Below are positions 24,401 to 31,358 of a DNA stretch of 34,388 nt, one piece after another. Every line of letters starts with the position of its first letter. Positions within the stretch are counted from its first letter, which is position 1. The stretch lies in contig MHBW01000009.1 in the NCBI GenBank assembly GCA_001816385.1, forward strand, positions 1 to 34,388, written 5' to 3'. This stretch comes from Candidatus Blackburnbacteria bacterium RIFCSPHIGHO2_01_FULL_43_15b. GTDB taxonomy: Bacteria; Patescibacteriota; Microgenomatia; UBA8517; UBA10165. The position numbers and the translations under genes were made by a program. A model generated the notes under the pieces. The model did no database searches and was not told the origin of the DNA. It saw only the letters and a program-made list of their open reading frames with translations.

Positions 24401-26451
24401 GCTGTTGCGCCAGCATCAGTATAAACAGCATTTTGATTTACGTTTACCGGACTAGTACCAAACAGGGTAATCACAGGAGCGTTTGCATCTGCCAGTCTTC
24501 CTGAGACTGCAAATAAACTTGTTTCAATTTGGTTAACCCCAGGACCACCTACATCCTTGCCCTGGACTCTGAAGAAGTTATTGCCTGTCGGGCTGCCTGT
24601 TACAATGTGTTCAATACTGGGATTGCCCACATATCTTCTGCCTAAGTTGGCAGGATTAATAAGTTGAGGATCAGTTAAAGCTGGATTAGTATTAAATGTA
24701 TCCCAGGTTAAGAATGGCCCAACAGAACCATTAAGCGCTGTAGCAAAGTTAGGAACAGCTGTTTGGTTGCAGGTCACCCCGCCTCCTGCAAAGCATCCAA
24801 TATCATCAGTGACATTAATTGTCCCATCATCCTCAGCAACTTCTTTTACATCACCAAAAGGATGGGTTATGGTATAAGTTTCACCAGGCACCAGCCCATC
24901 AATCCTGTACCTGAGCCTGTTTTGCACTGATTGTTCCCCATCAACTGCTGCTTCTCCTGCAAAGGCAGCCTCAACTGCCAACACCAGTATGGTGCGTGTG
25001 CCAATGGGGCGGTCAATTGATGCCTCAGCTGACCACCAGAATCCTTCAGCGTTAAAGCCGATCTGCTCTGAAAAAGGATTGCTAGGATCAACAGGATCAG
25101 AGATGCCAAAACCATCAGCTGCTTCCATTAAGTCAATGGCCAAACCACGAGAGTCTTTATACCAGGATGGAAAACCTGTGTTTGGATTAACCGGGCCTGT
25201 TTCAGAAAGGCCAGTATCTGCTTTAGGCAAAACATTAGCTGTGCCTTTGGTGGGAGCAGTAAAGATAGTCCACTGCGCAACTCCATCTGTTTTCCTTCCA
25301 ACTGATTCGTTAGCCAAAGGATAATGGTCAATGGCAAAACCTTGGGAGGTTAAAGATATGGTCACTGAGTCAACCACAGTCCCTAATTCATTTGACAAAG
25401 TGATGGTTTCTGGAGCAGTATTGCTTAACCAATTAGCAGGAGCCTCAAAAACCACCCTGCCCGCAGCAGGAATAGTGCCTAAAGAGCTTAAAGACTGAGT
25501 ATCACCTAAAGAGTTTCTGATAGTCCAACCGCTTCCCACCCCTAAGTTTGTAGCTTGAGTGCTGTTATTAAAAAGCTCAACCCATTCTGCCCCATTCAGA
25601 GGATTTGGGACTACTTCATTTATCAAAACCTTTTGAGTAGTGTCAGGGTCTGGGGTGGTGATAACAAAGACTGTAAAATGATTTAAGTCTTTAATAGTAA
25701 TGGTATCCACTTTTTCTTCTTTGGTTTCATTGACTTTTTCCGCTGTTAATAATTCATCAGTATTTTCAGCAGATTTAATTTCTATTTTTTTGCCTTTGGC
25801 TTGCTCTGGTAAAGGCAGGGTTAAATCATAAGCAAAAGTACCATCAGCCATAGTAGAAGTTATGTCATAAGCTGTATCTGAAACTGCTTCAAGTTGCTCT
25901 ACTTGACCTTGGGACAATTTAATTTCTTTAATAGTTAGTTTCCCCACAGTCTCAGTCAATTTGGTAAAGTTAATTTTCACCTTATCATTTTGAGGAGCAG
26001 TATAATCTTTACTAATTTCTACATTATTAATAGTCTCAAAAACCGGGCTTACCCCGCCTAGGCGGGATAAACCTAAATCTTTCCAAACTGATGGAGCAGG
26101 GGCACTTGGGACAACAGTGGATGAAGGAATCAAGCTTGGAAGAGGAGTAGCAGTTGGAGCAGGAACTTCACTGGCTGTTGGTATTGGACTGGGATTTTCT
26201 GAAGGAACCGCAGCTTCAGATGGAGACTCTGTTGGAGTTGAAACAGGAGTTGGAACGACAGTTGGATTAGTATCAGGGGTAGCAATTACAGTAAGTTCTG
26301 GAGTAGCTGACGCTTGAACGGCTGGTGTTTCTTGAGCATAGACTTGTACTGCAAATACATAAGGCAATACTAAATTAACAACACTGACAATTGATAATGC
26401 TAAAACAAGCCCTTTCAATTTTTTGCTTGACTTCACAAATTCGCGACTCAT
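21412..26451 (-). CDS. Giant multidomain surface protein (LTD, DUF5011 x4, FN3)
   Basis: About 1,680 aa. The N-terminus has a membrane/signal helix (GLVLALSIVSVVNLVLPYVFAV) and a long Pro/Thr/Ser stretch. A beta-rich region to about residue 270 is followed by a lamin-tail domain (about 274-400, INEVVPNPLNGAEWVELFN). A ~240-residue module starting SETGPVNPNTGFPSWYKDS appears twice (about 415-656 and 908-1143), with three DUF5011 domains between the copies and a fourth after them. A further beta-rich region, a Thr/Asn linker, FN3 (about 1510-1605) and a C-terminal membrane helix with Lys/Arg tail follow. It looks like a stalk-like adhesin or scaffold. The track start 9-cap TTG at 26454 is replaced by ATG 26451. 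The stop overlaps the peroxidase ATG (ATGGGTAG), so the two are coupled and probably made together. Confidence 0.82.
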   Translation of the reverse strand: MSREFVKSSKKLKGLVLALSIVSVVNLVLPYVFAVQVYAQETPAVQASATPELTVIATPDTNPTVVPTPVSTPTESPSEAAVPSENPSPIPTASEVPAPTATPLPSLIPSSTVVPSAPAPSVWKDLGLSRLGGVSPVFETINNVEISKDYTAPQNDKVKINFTKLTETVGKLTIKEIKLSQGQVEQLEAVSDTAYDITSTMADGTFAYDLTLPLPEQAKGKKIEIKSAENTDELLTAEKVNETKEEKVDTITIKDLNHFTVFVITTPDPDTTQKVLINEVVPNPLNGAEWVELFNNSTQATNLGVGSGWTIRNSLGDTQSLSSLGTIPAAGRVVFEAPANWLSNTAPETITLSNELGTVVDSVTISLTSQGFAIDHYPLANESVGRKTDGVAQWTIFTAPTKGTANVLPKADTGLSETGPVNPNTGFPSWYKDSRGLAIDLMEAADGFGISDPVDPSNPFSEQIGFNAEGFWWSAEASIDRPIGTRTILVLAVEAAFAGEAAVDGEQSVQNRLRYRIDGLVPGETYTITHPFGDVKEVAEDDGTINVTDDIGCFAGGGVTCNQTAVPNFATALNGSVGPFLTWDTFNTNPALTDPQLINPANLGRRYVGNPSIEHIVTGSPTGNNFFRVQGKDVGGPGVNQIETSLFAVSGRLADANAPVITLFGTSPVNVNQNAVYTDAGATAIDDLGGNLTGSLEVSGLPVDTSTPGAKTVTYTVTDSAGRTSQATRTVNVVETPVLDTTAPVITVLGDNLAFVTVGTPYTDSGATALDNVDGNISGSIATTGLPVNTSAVGTFTVTYNVSDAAGNAATPAIRIIKVVADTTAPVITILGSNPVNIFTGALYADSGATALDDVDGDITGSIVTTGLPVDTSIAATFTITYEVVDQAGNPAIAKRIVKVAESLPAGLSETGPVNPNTGFPSWYKDSNGLALDLMEASDGFSISDPVDPANPFSQQIGFNAEAFWWSAEAAVNQDGINALVVNAMEAAFAGEFAVDGEQSAFGRVRFRIDVPTPGTYTVKHPFGTETFVVDAVGPGPEIRNAGIGGGEPDFGCFVCNPNNFSLALQSQIGPFLTWDTFSSDPALTDPQLTNSGNPNRRYVGNPLVDHAIKGSPVGQNFFEITGPGGIKAFTELFTVSGRLADFQSPIITLSGDNPVVVIQGGVYQDAGATALDDFDGNLTASIQVTGLPVDTSILGAKTITYTVSDRAGNTAIAQRTVNVVGSNPPADTTNLGGTVVDIRLGQADVDSLLELDSGAALDLAGNLSVATTDGVITIAGLPKLLSIFSNGDLVNQNLTLPQIIGDKLVMVSKAVRLNSGPSGSLITLFNKNLSTVKLSIVSGTTVLGESSWNGKVNPPSTVTNTGTAPSGFKLGNFAIEVGYPEGILLFDQPVTILLSGVNGPVGYKPSGSDTWVKMANCLGTFDSPLKPVFPGECAISNGVDTKIYTYHLTSFANLQEIPPASTPTPTPAIVVANSSNTATNTNTTSSNSNLSNSSSNNTSNNPSAPVCSDSKPGSAPILLSAVTSGPNQVTLTWSKASDPVSHYSIVYGLLAGNPIYGNTNVGGKGTTSYVVGGLSGGTTYYFKVRASNGCNGSEYSNELSAAPDGGTINSPAIGFTRGLLGAQTEEETKTNESGVLGANVNGLASKSKGTWAIQLMLAALAALGVVYFKFFYKKRLNG
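23026..23733 (-). repeat. Duplicated surface module, copy 2
   Basis: Encodes the second SETGPVNPNTGFPSWYKDS module, including EAFWWSAEA, AAFAGEFAVDGEQS, GPFLTWDTF and VSGRLAD. It is clearly homologous to copy 1 over its whole length, with scattered substitutions. Confidence 0.8.
24487..25212 (-). repeat. Duplicated surface module, copy 1
   Basis: Encodes the first SETGPVNPNTGFPSWYKDS module with EGFWWSAEA, AAFAGEAAVDGEQS, GPFLTWDTF and VSGRLAD. The two copies differ mainly by short insertions near the middle, which indicates an old but still recognisable internal duplication. Confidence 0.8.
26053..26066. repeat. Perfect 14-bp palindrome inside the giant surface gene
   Basis: CCCGCCTAGGCGGG is fully self-complementary and encodes SRLGG in a linker. 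Its core resembles CCCCGCTTGGCGGGG of the intergenic repeat at 5046-5060, so both may belong to one class of mobile palindromes. Confidence 0.5.
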
Positions 26452-26520
26452 CAACTGTTAAGTTAATAGAGACGATTAAGAAAGAAGCGAGTCTAACGTA
26501 AGAATAAAGTAAAAGAGGGG

Positions 26521-26943
26521 CTATTGAACCGTAACGGTTCCTTTTTCGCCAGGATTGAGGTGGTCGTGATATTCAAAAGTTCCGGCTTTGTCAAAAACTA
26601 AGGAAAGGGAATCTCCTGGATTAAATTTGCCTAAATTAAGCGGCGGGTAATCCGTATGTGTTGGGTGAGGGCCCGAACTGACAGTCGCTATTTTATCAGT
26701 TTTATTCACCCAAGTTACCTTCATTCCAAACTTAATTGTTATTGCCTTTGGCTCAAACCCATTATTTGTATAGTTAACTGTAATCACATTTATTTGTTCG
26801 CTTGAAGAAGCTGTGGGGTTTGTTGTTGAGGAAGAAACCGTGGGAGAACTTGGGTTGCTATCCCTGAGATAATTGTACCCTACATACCCGCCACCTAAAA
26901 CCAGTGCTGCAATAACAAACCACAGTAGAGTTTTATTATCCAT
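26521..26943 (-). CDS. Membrane-anchored cupredoxin-like protein
   Basis: The 140-aa protein has one N-terminal membrane helix (LLWFVIAALVLGGGYVGYNYL), a Ser/Thr linker and a cupredoxin-like domain (about residues 50-140). The pattern NNGFEPKAITIKFGMKVTWVNKT and GTFEYHDHLNPGEKGTVTVQ is that of small blue-copper-like proteins. Classic type 1 copper sites need a Cys plus His and Met near the C-terminus; here the motif is YHDHLNPGEKG with no Cys. Histidines in SSGPHPTHTDYPP and HDH could still bind copper, in a different geometry. It should sit on the outer membrane face. The gene lies 69 nt upstream of the giant surface protein in the same direction, so the three redox/surface genes may form an operon. 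Confidence 0.78.
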   Translation of the reverse strand: MDNKTLLWFVIAALVLGGGYVGYNYLRDSNPSSPTVSSSTTNPTASSSEQINVITVNYTNNGFEPKAITIKFGMKVTWVNKTDKIATVSSGPHPTHTDYPPLNLGKFNPGDSLSLVFDKAGTFEYHDHLNPGEKGTVTVQ

Positions 26944-27005
26944 GCGATAATGTTTACACCTCTTCTTTTGTAAAGGGTATTAGGAAAGTAAGAGAAAAGC
27001 AAGGA

Positions 27006-29384
27006 TTAGAATCTTCTTTTAGAAGGAACTAGACGGGAAGCTGGGAAATGAGGACCACCAACTCCACCTTCTTGTCGAGAGCCACGCTCTCCTTCAGATC
27101 GCTCGCGTCTAGGGCCAGCTGGCCTTCTGGGGCCTCGGTCATCGCCACGACCTCTTGCGCTTCCTCCACGTCTGTCGTCAAACACACTTGGTCCACGTCT
27201 GGGACCAAAGCTTCGCCTACCCACTTCACCAGCCTCGCGTCTAGGTGGGCCAAAGCGCGAGCGGGGCGAGTCGTCTCGACCTCTACCGCCTCTTTCTTCT
27301 CTTGGCTTATCTGTCGCCGGATCCATCCTCATTGACAAGTTAATTCTTCCCAAATTATCAACTTCTTTAACCCTAACTTGAACTTTATCTCCAATTGAGA
27401 CAACATCTTCAGGATTTTGGACAAAACCTTCAGCCATATCGGAAACGTGCACTAAACCGTCTTTACCCGGCAAAACCTGGACAAATGCACCAAACGGCTG
27501 AATGCGCACAACTTCTCCTTCGTAAATCTCCCCGGGTTGGACATCTTTGACTAACCCCTCCACCCATTCGCGGGCATGGGCAACTCCCTCCGGATCAACA
27601 CCGGTAATAGTGACAGATCCGTCATCTTCAACATCCAATTGGGTTCCCGTTTCAACCATAATTTTTTTAATAACTCGTCCACCTGGACCAATAACTTCAC
27701 CGATTTTCTCAACTGGTATGCGGACAAGTACAACCTTTGGTGCATATTGAGAGATAGAGCCCCGAGGCTGGTCAATAGCAGCGGTCATGACTTCCAAAAT
27801 TTGTATTCTTCCCTCTCGTGCCTGCTTGAGTGCTCGCTCCAAAATAGGCAAAGTCAAAGCAGAAGTTTTAACGTCTAATTGAATGGCTGTTACTCCTTCT
27901 TTCGATCCCGTAACTTTAAAGTCCATATCGCCGTTTCCGTCTTCTATCCCCATGATATCTGACAATATCGCAACATTTTCTCCCTCAATTACCAAACCCA
28001 TGGCAATACCTGAAATCGGAGCCTTCAGCGGCACACCGGCATCCATCAAGCTCAGTGTTGAACCACAGGTTGAAGCCATAGAAGTCGAACCATTGGAAGA
28101 CATAACCTCAGAAACCAGATGAATGGTATACGGAAACTCTTCCTCAGAGGGAATAACCGGAATAAGAGCGCGCTCAGCTAAGGCTCCATGTCCAATTTCG
28201 CGCCGCCCCGGGGCGCCAACTCTCCCTGTTTCACCGGTCGAATACGGAGGGAAATTATAATGATGTATGTAATGTTTTGTTTCTTCTCCTTCTGCCGTTT
28301 CTAGAAGTTGGGACATTCTTGGAGAACCCAAGGTCGCCACAGTCACAACTTGGGTTTGACCGCGAGCAAAAACTGCCGATCCATGAGTTCTGGGTAAAAT
28401 GCCAACTTCTGCAGAGAGAGGACGAATTTGGTCGTGTTTTCTCCCATCAAGGCGGGTTCCGGACAAAATTTGCTCGCGGATTTTTTTCTTCATTACTTTC
28501 TCCACAGCTCCAGCAATCAAAGGAGTCTTTTCCACTCCTACTTCTTTGGTTACAGCATCAATTAATTCCGTGTCGCGGCTGCCGCCTTCTTTAACCGCGT
28601 TAACGCGGGCGAACTCCAAAATCTGATCACCGTATTTTTTGTAAACTAAATCGATAAGCTCTTCATCTTCTGTTTGGGTAAATTCATCTTTTTTCTTACC
28701 CGCTTTTTTGGTCAATTCTTCGATTCCTCCGATTATGCTTTGAGCCTCGTTGAAGCCAAAGTCCAAAGCTCCCAGAATTTTTTCTTCCGGCACCTGTTGG
28801 GCTCCTGCCTCAATCATGAAGATGCTTTCTTTGTTGGCAGTCATAACCAAATCCATATCAGAGAAGGTAAGCTCTGAATCTGTCGGATTGGCAAAATAAA
28901 TCCCATCTTTTTCTCCAATTCGCAAAGAGCCAACCGGCCCTTTCCATGGAATTGAGGAAGTAGCAAGCGCAGCAGATACAGCCACCATGCTCAACACAGC
29001 CGGATCATTTTCTCCATCAACCGACAAAACCATGGTAATAACTTGAACTTCTTTTTTATAACTCTTGGGGAACAGGGGGCGAATTGAACGGTCAATAAGG
29101 CGGCTGGTTAAAATTTCTTCATCCGATGGACGTCCTTCGCGCTTGACCCAACGGCTGCCTTTTATTCTTCCGCCTGCATAAAGCCGCATCGTGTAGTCAA
29201 CTGTAAGTGGAAAATAATCAAGATTGGTATCGTTTTGTGAAGAAACCACGCTGGCAAAAACCATTGTATCTCCAAGACGTGCCACAATAGCAGAATTTGC
29301 CTGTTCGGCAAAACGCCCGTGTTCAAGGGTAACAACTTTATCTCCAATTCTGATTTCTTGGGTAATGATTTTCCGATCTGACAT
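27006..29384 (-). CDS. pnp: Polyribonucleotide nucleotidyltransferase
   Basis: This 792-aa phosphorolytic 3'-5' exoribonuclease has the full PNPase order: RNase PH domain 1 (about 12-145), helical linker, RNase PH domain 2 (about 315-540) with SSNGSTSMASTCGSTLSLMD and EDGNGDMDFKVTG, then KH (about 548-608, IGEVIGPGGRVIKKI) and S1 (about 618-690, GEIYEGEVVRIQPFGAFV). The last 100 residues are unusual: an Arg/Gly-rich tail (GRGDDRGPRRPAGPRR) that is probably disordered and RNA-binding. It follows rpsO by 21 nt, the same rpsO-pnp order as in many bacteria. With RNase J it forms the RNA-decay set of the window. Confidence 0.96.
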   Translation of the reverse strand: MSDRKIITQEIRIGDKVVTLEHGRFAEQANSAIVARLGDTMVFASVVSSQNDTNLDYFPLTVDYTMRLYAGGRIKGSRWVKREGRPSDEEILTSRLIDRSIRPLFPKSYKKEVQVITMVLSVDGENDPAVLSMVAVSAALATSSIPWKGPVGSLRIGEKDGIYFANPTDSELTFSDMDLVMTANKESIFMIEAGAQQVPEEKILGALDFGFNEAQSIIGGIEELTKKAGKKKDEFTQTEDEELIDLVYKKYGDQILEFARVNAVKEGGSRDTELIDAVTKEVGVEKTPLIAGAVEKVMKKKIREQILSGTRLDGRKHDQIRPLSAEVGILPRTHGSAVFARGQTQVVTVATLGSPRMSQLLETAEGEETKHYIHHYNFPPYSTGETGRVGAPGRREIGHGALAERALIPVIPSEEEFPYTIHLVSEVMSSNGSTSMASTCGSTLSLMDAGVPLKAPISGIAMGLVIEGENVAILSDIMGIEDGNGDMDFKVTGSKEGVTAIQLDVKTSALTLPILERALKQAREGRIQILEVMTAAIDQPRGSISQYAPKVVLVRIPVEKIGEVIGPGGRVIKKIMVETGTQLDVEDDGSVTITGVDPEGVAHAREWVEGLVKDVQPGEIYEGEVVRIQPFGAFVQVLPGKDGLVHVSDMAEGFVQNPEDVVSIGDKVQVRVKEVDNLGRINLSMRMDPATDKPREERGGRGRDDSPRSRFGPPRREAGEVGRRSFGPRRGPSVFDDRRGGSARGRGDDRGPRRPAGPRRERSEGERGSRQEGGVGGPHFPASRLVPSKRRF

Positions 29385-29405
29385 AAAATAACTCGTTGTG
29401 ACCGT

Positions 29406-29675
29406 TTACTTTGCTAAATCTAATTTTGTGACTATCTCTTTATACCTGTTGACATCTCTCTTCTCAAGGTATGACAAAAGGCGTCGGCGTTTAGCAACCA
29501 TGGATAAAAGTCCGCGACGCGAATGAACGTCTTTTTTGTGCTCTGTTAAGTGCTTGCTTAACCGTTTTACCTGTTCAGTAAGAAGCGCAATTTGGACCTC
29601 AGGGCTTCCTGTATCTCCTGCCCCGCCGGAGAACTCATCAATAATTTTTTTCTTTTCGTCTGAAGTTAATGCCAT
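29406..29675 (-). CDS. rpsO: 30S ribosomal protein S15
   Basis: The 89-aa protein is a complete S15, a primary 16S rRNA-binding protein of the small subunit platform. Signature parts are [38 protein letters not shown] and [19 protein letters not shown]. The length equals the family norm. The ATG is not preceded by a strong Shine-Dalgarno sequence. In E. coli S15 represses its own translation by binding its leader; here a leader of about 70 nt between promoter and ATG carries short complementary segments (GATTC/GAATC and TCTAG/CTAGA) that could form alternative structures. It is followed by pnp. Confidence 0.97.
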   Translation of the reverse strand: MALTSDEKKKIIDEFSGGAGDTGSPEVQIALLTEQVKRLSKHLTEHKKDVHSRRGLLSMVAKRRRLLSYLEKRDVNRYKEIVTKLDLAK

Positions 29676-29751
29676 ACTCTAGTCATGTGATTCCAAGAAG
29701 CCCCGTGGAGCAGTTGTGGGTGCGACCTAGAATCCATCCGTTATTCCAAGT

Positions 29752-29780
29752 ATTATACTCGAAAAATTTTCAATTTACAA
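29752..29780 (-). promoter_or_regulatory. rpsO-pnp promoter
   Basis: On the minus strand TTGTAA (29775-29780), a 17-nt spacer and a perfect TATAAT (29752-29757) give a good sigma-70 promoter. It predicts a leader of about 70 nt before rpsO. The -35 overlaps the terminator hairpin of the preceding gene. Confidence 0.65.
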
Positions 29781-29805
29781 TTTTTAATCTTAGAAATTGA
29801 AAATT
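29765..29805 (-). terminator. AT-rich terminator hairpin after the DHH-like gene
   Basis: AATTTTCAATTT and AAATTGAAAATT form a perfect 12-bp stem with a 17-nt loop just past the stop of the DHH-like gene; on the minus strand the stem ends in a T-run (ATTTTTC). The stem is all A/T except two G-C pairs, so termination strength may be low. Confidence 0.5.
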
Positions 29806-29812
29806 GCTGCCG

Positions 29813-30646
29813 TTAGGGCAGGGTATTTCCCTTTAAAATTCTGGGTTCTTCAATCCAAGAAGCAGGTGGTTTCTCTGCTTGAGGTTGGCTTTGTATCCTA
29901 TTGGGTGTTGTGCCTTGAGAATCCAATCTTGCTCCGGCACTTACCAAGCGGGAAGCAGCAGAAAAGGTTTCTGCCGCAACTGCTTTTTGGAAGGAATCAG
30001 TACCAGCTCGCAAACCGGCAAGCAAGTTTGTCGCAATATCCGGGTTAAGGTGTAAATTCAAACCTTCTATGACTCTTAAGGTCGCCTCAGAAATAGAAGA
30101 GGCATCAGGAGAGATAAGCTCAGAAGCGGAAGAAAATCCGGAAACTGGGGTATTGTTGACCAAGGCCACTTTTGAGCCCTCAACAAAAAGTTCTTTTTCC
30201 TGGTTAAACTTGCCTAAAGCGTCTTTGCTAGGCGTACCAACTACGATAACCAAATCTCCGGCAACTCCACGATAGCCTACTACAACTTGATCCTTATTTG
30301 GAGCCAGTGTTCCGGTTTTTGGAGCAATAACCAGCATAAACTTGCCATTTTCAATATTGTAGGAAACCCGCTCAACGTTGGTCGCTTCATAATCTTCGAA
30401 GGAGATCGTTAAATTGCGGTTTTCAATAGAATCGGTAACTTTTTGCACACCAACCAGGCGATTAAACTCAACAAGCATAGGAGAAGGACAAGCAACCGTA
30501 ACTTCTTTGTTGTCTTGGCTTAAAACCAGGCTCAAAGCTGTAGCAGAGGCTACAGTATCAAGACTAGGTTTTTCAGGCATGAGGATAACCACAGATTTAG
30601 CCTCAGAAAGTGCTTGCTGGAAACCTTTTAAGTCTAAATTTTGCAT
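29813..30646 (-). CDS. DHH-like protein with lost metal-binding motifs
   Basis: The N-terminus (VVILMPEKPSLDTVASATALSLVLSQDNKEVTVACPSP) follows the fold pattern of DHH phosphoesterases such as NrnA, whose first motif is HxxPDGDAxGS. Here the His and most Asp residues are replaced, and no DHH triad is seen later, so the metal site is probably gone. The middle and C-terminal parts are unassigned; the last 40 residues look disordered. Its place in the nusA-infB-x-rpsO-pnp order is where nrnA stands in many bacteria, which supports the family link. A perfect TATAAT overlaps the track ATG at 30661, so the real start should be ATG 30646 (MQNLDLKG). The function is unknown; binding rather than hydrolysis is possible. 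Confidence 0.65.
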   Translation of the reverse strand: MQNLDLKGFQQALSEAKSVVILMPEKPSLDTVASATALSLVLSQDNKEVTVACPSPMLVEFNRLVGVQKVTDSIENRNLTISFEDYEATNVERVSYNIENGKFMLVIAPKTGTLAPNKDQVVVGYRGVAGDLVIVVGTPSKDALGKFNQEKELFVEGSKVALVNNTPVSGFSSASELISPDASSISEATLRVIEGLNLHLNPDIATNLLAGLRAGTDSFQKAVAAETFSAASRLVSAGARLDSQGTTPNRIQSQPQAEKPPASWIEEPRILKGNTLP

Positions 30647-30659
30647 ATTCGTTGGTGGC

Positions 30660-30688
30660 ATTATACATTAACTACAGGCCAAACGCAA
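30660..30688 (-). promoter_or_regulatory. Promoter of DHH-like gene, decides the start codon
   Basis: On the minus strand TTGCGT (30683-30688), a 17-nt spacer and TATAAT (30660-30665) end 13 nt before ATG 30646. The upstream in-frame ATG (30661) overlaps the -10 box and cannot be in the transcript, so 30646 is the start. Confidence 0.6.
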
Positions 30689-30790
30689 TAGTCTGGTTTG
30701 GGAGTCCGACAATCCCGAAAAGTTGGCCGTCTTGCTGTGGGCTAATCCTGACCGTTCACTCTTTACTCCTGTTTGTCTTAAAGACAGCTT

Positions 30791-30827
30791 TCTGGTCACC
30801 ACAACTACTCGACTGTGACACACCAGA
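30791..30827. repeat. Bulged hairpin in the DHH-vapC gap
   Basis: TCTGGTCAC and GTGACACACCAGA pair over nine positions with a 4-nt bulge. The 311-nt stretch 30662-30972 has no gene; besides this hairpin it holds the palindromic element at 30853-30908, a terminator-like hairpin at 30926-30948 and the DHH-like promoter. Confidence 0.45.
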
Positions 30828-30852
30828 AATGCTGCCTTTAATACTTATTTAA

Positions 30853-30908
30853 TGTGCTCGTTTTGCAGTAGCGAATTTCAATTCGCGCAGAGCACAGAAT
30901 GAATTCTG
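30853..30908. repeat. Palindromic element, copy 2
   Basis: GCGAATT-TC-AATTCGC (30871-30886) and CAGAAT-GA-ATTCTG (30895-30908) match the outer hairpins of copy 1 at 8476-8517, in inverted orientation; the middle hairpin is degenerate. TGTGCTC (30853-30859) also pairs with GAGCACA (30890-30896), enclosing the first hairpin. Confidence 0.7.
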
Positions 30909-30925
30909 CAAATACCAAAATACTA

Positions 30926-30948
30926 GGCTGAGATTATATCTCAAAGCC
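30926..30948 (-). terminator. Terminator-like hairpin after the PIN toxin gene
   Basis: GGC-TGAGAT-TAT-ATCTCA-AA-GCC folds into a 9-bp stem with a 2-nt bulge. It lies 25 nt past the toxin stop codon on the minus strand and is followed by TAGTATTTTGG, only a weak T-tract. Confidence 0.4.
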
Positions 30949-30972
30949 GATAGTAAGTCAAGTCTTGGGAGC

Positions 30973-31353
30973 TTAGGCCTTTAGAAGTTTGAGGTCGTAC
31001 CTCCAAATTTTTTCATCAGAGGTAATAAGTTTTAATTTTTCGATTTTTGCTTGCGCAATGAGCATTCGGTCAAAAGGGTCTTTGTGGTACGTTGGAAGTT
31101 TATGCAGAGTTAAAACGTGACTGAATGTAACGGGCATAACACCAAACTTTGAAAGTAGAAACGTCTTCTTGAGAGATTTTTGGAGTTTGAAGTTTGGCTT
31201 TGCTTGCAGCTTTATGCTTATTTCCCAAGCAGTTACCACACTAGCGTAGATTGTGTTTCTGGGGTTGGACAAAATTTGTCTTACTGGTTCTTTTAACCTT
31301 TTGTCATCATTCAGCCACCAAAGAAAAATTTGCGAATCCAAAAGATATTTCAT
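30973..31353 (-). CDS. PIN-domain toxin (VapC-like)
   Basis: The 126-aa protein is a PIN-domain ribonuclease of the VapC type. All four acidic active-site positions are visible: D6 in YLLDSQIFLWW, E44 in TAWEISIK, D92/D95 in HKDPFDRMLIAQA and D113 in ITSDEKI. Toxins of this subclass (PIN_Sll0205-like, LLDSxxFLWW) usually cleave tRNA or rRNA when released from the antitoxin. The gene starts 5 nt after the antitoxin stop codon, so the pair is one operon. No truncation or missing catalytic residue is seen, so it should be active. Confidence 0.92.
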   Translation of the reverse strand: MKYLLDSQIFLWWLNDDKRLKEPVRQILSNPRNTIYASVVTAWEISIKLQAKPNFKLQKSLKKTFLLSKFGVMPVTFSHVLTLHKLPTYHKDPFDRMLIAQAKIEKLKLITSDEKIWRYDLKLLKA

Positions 31354-31358
31354 CCTTC

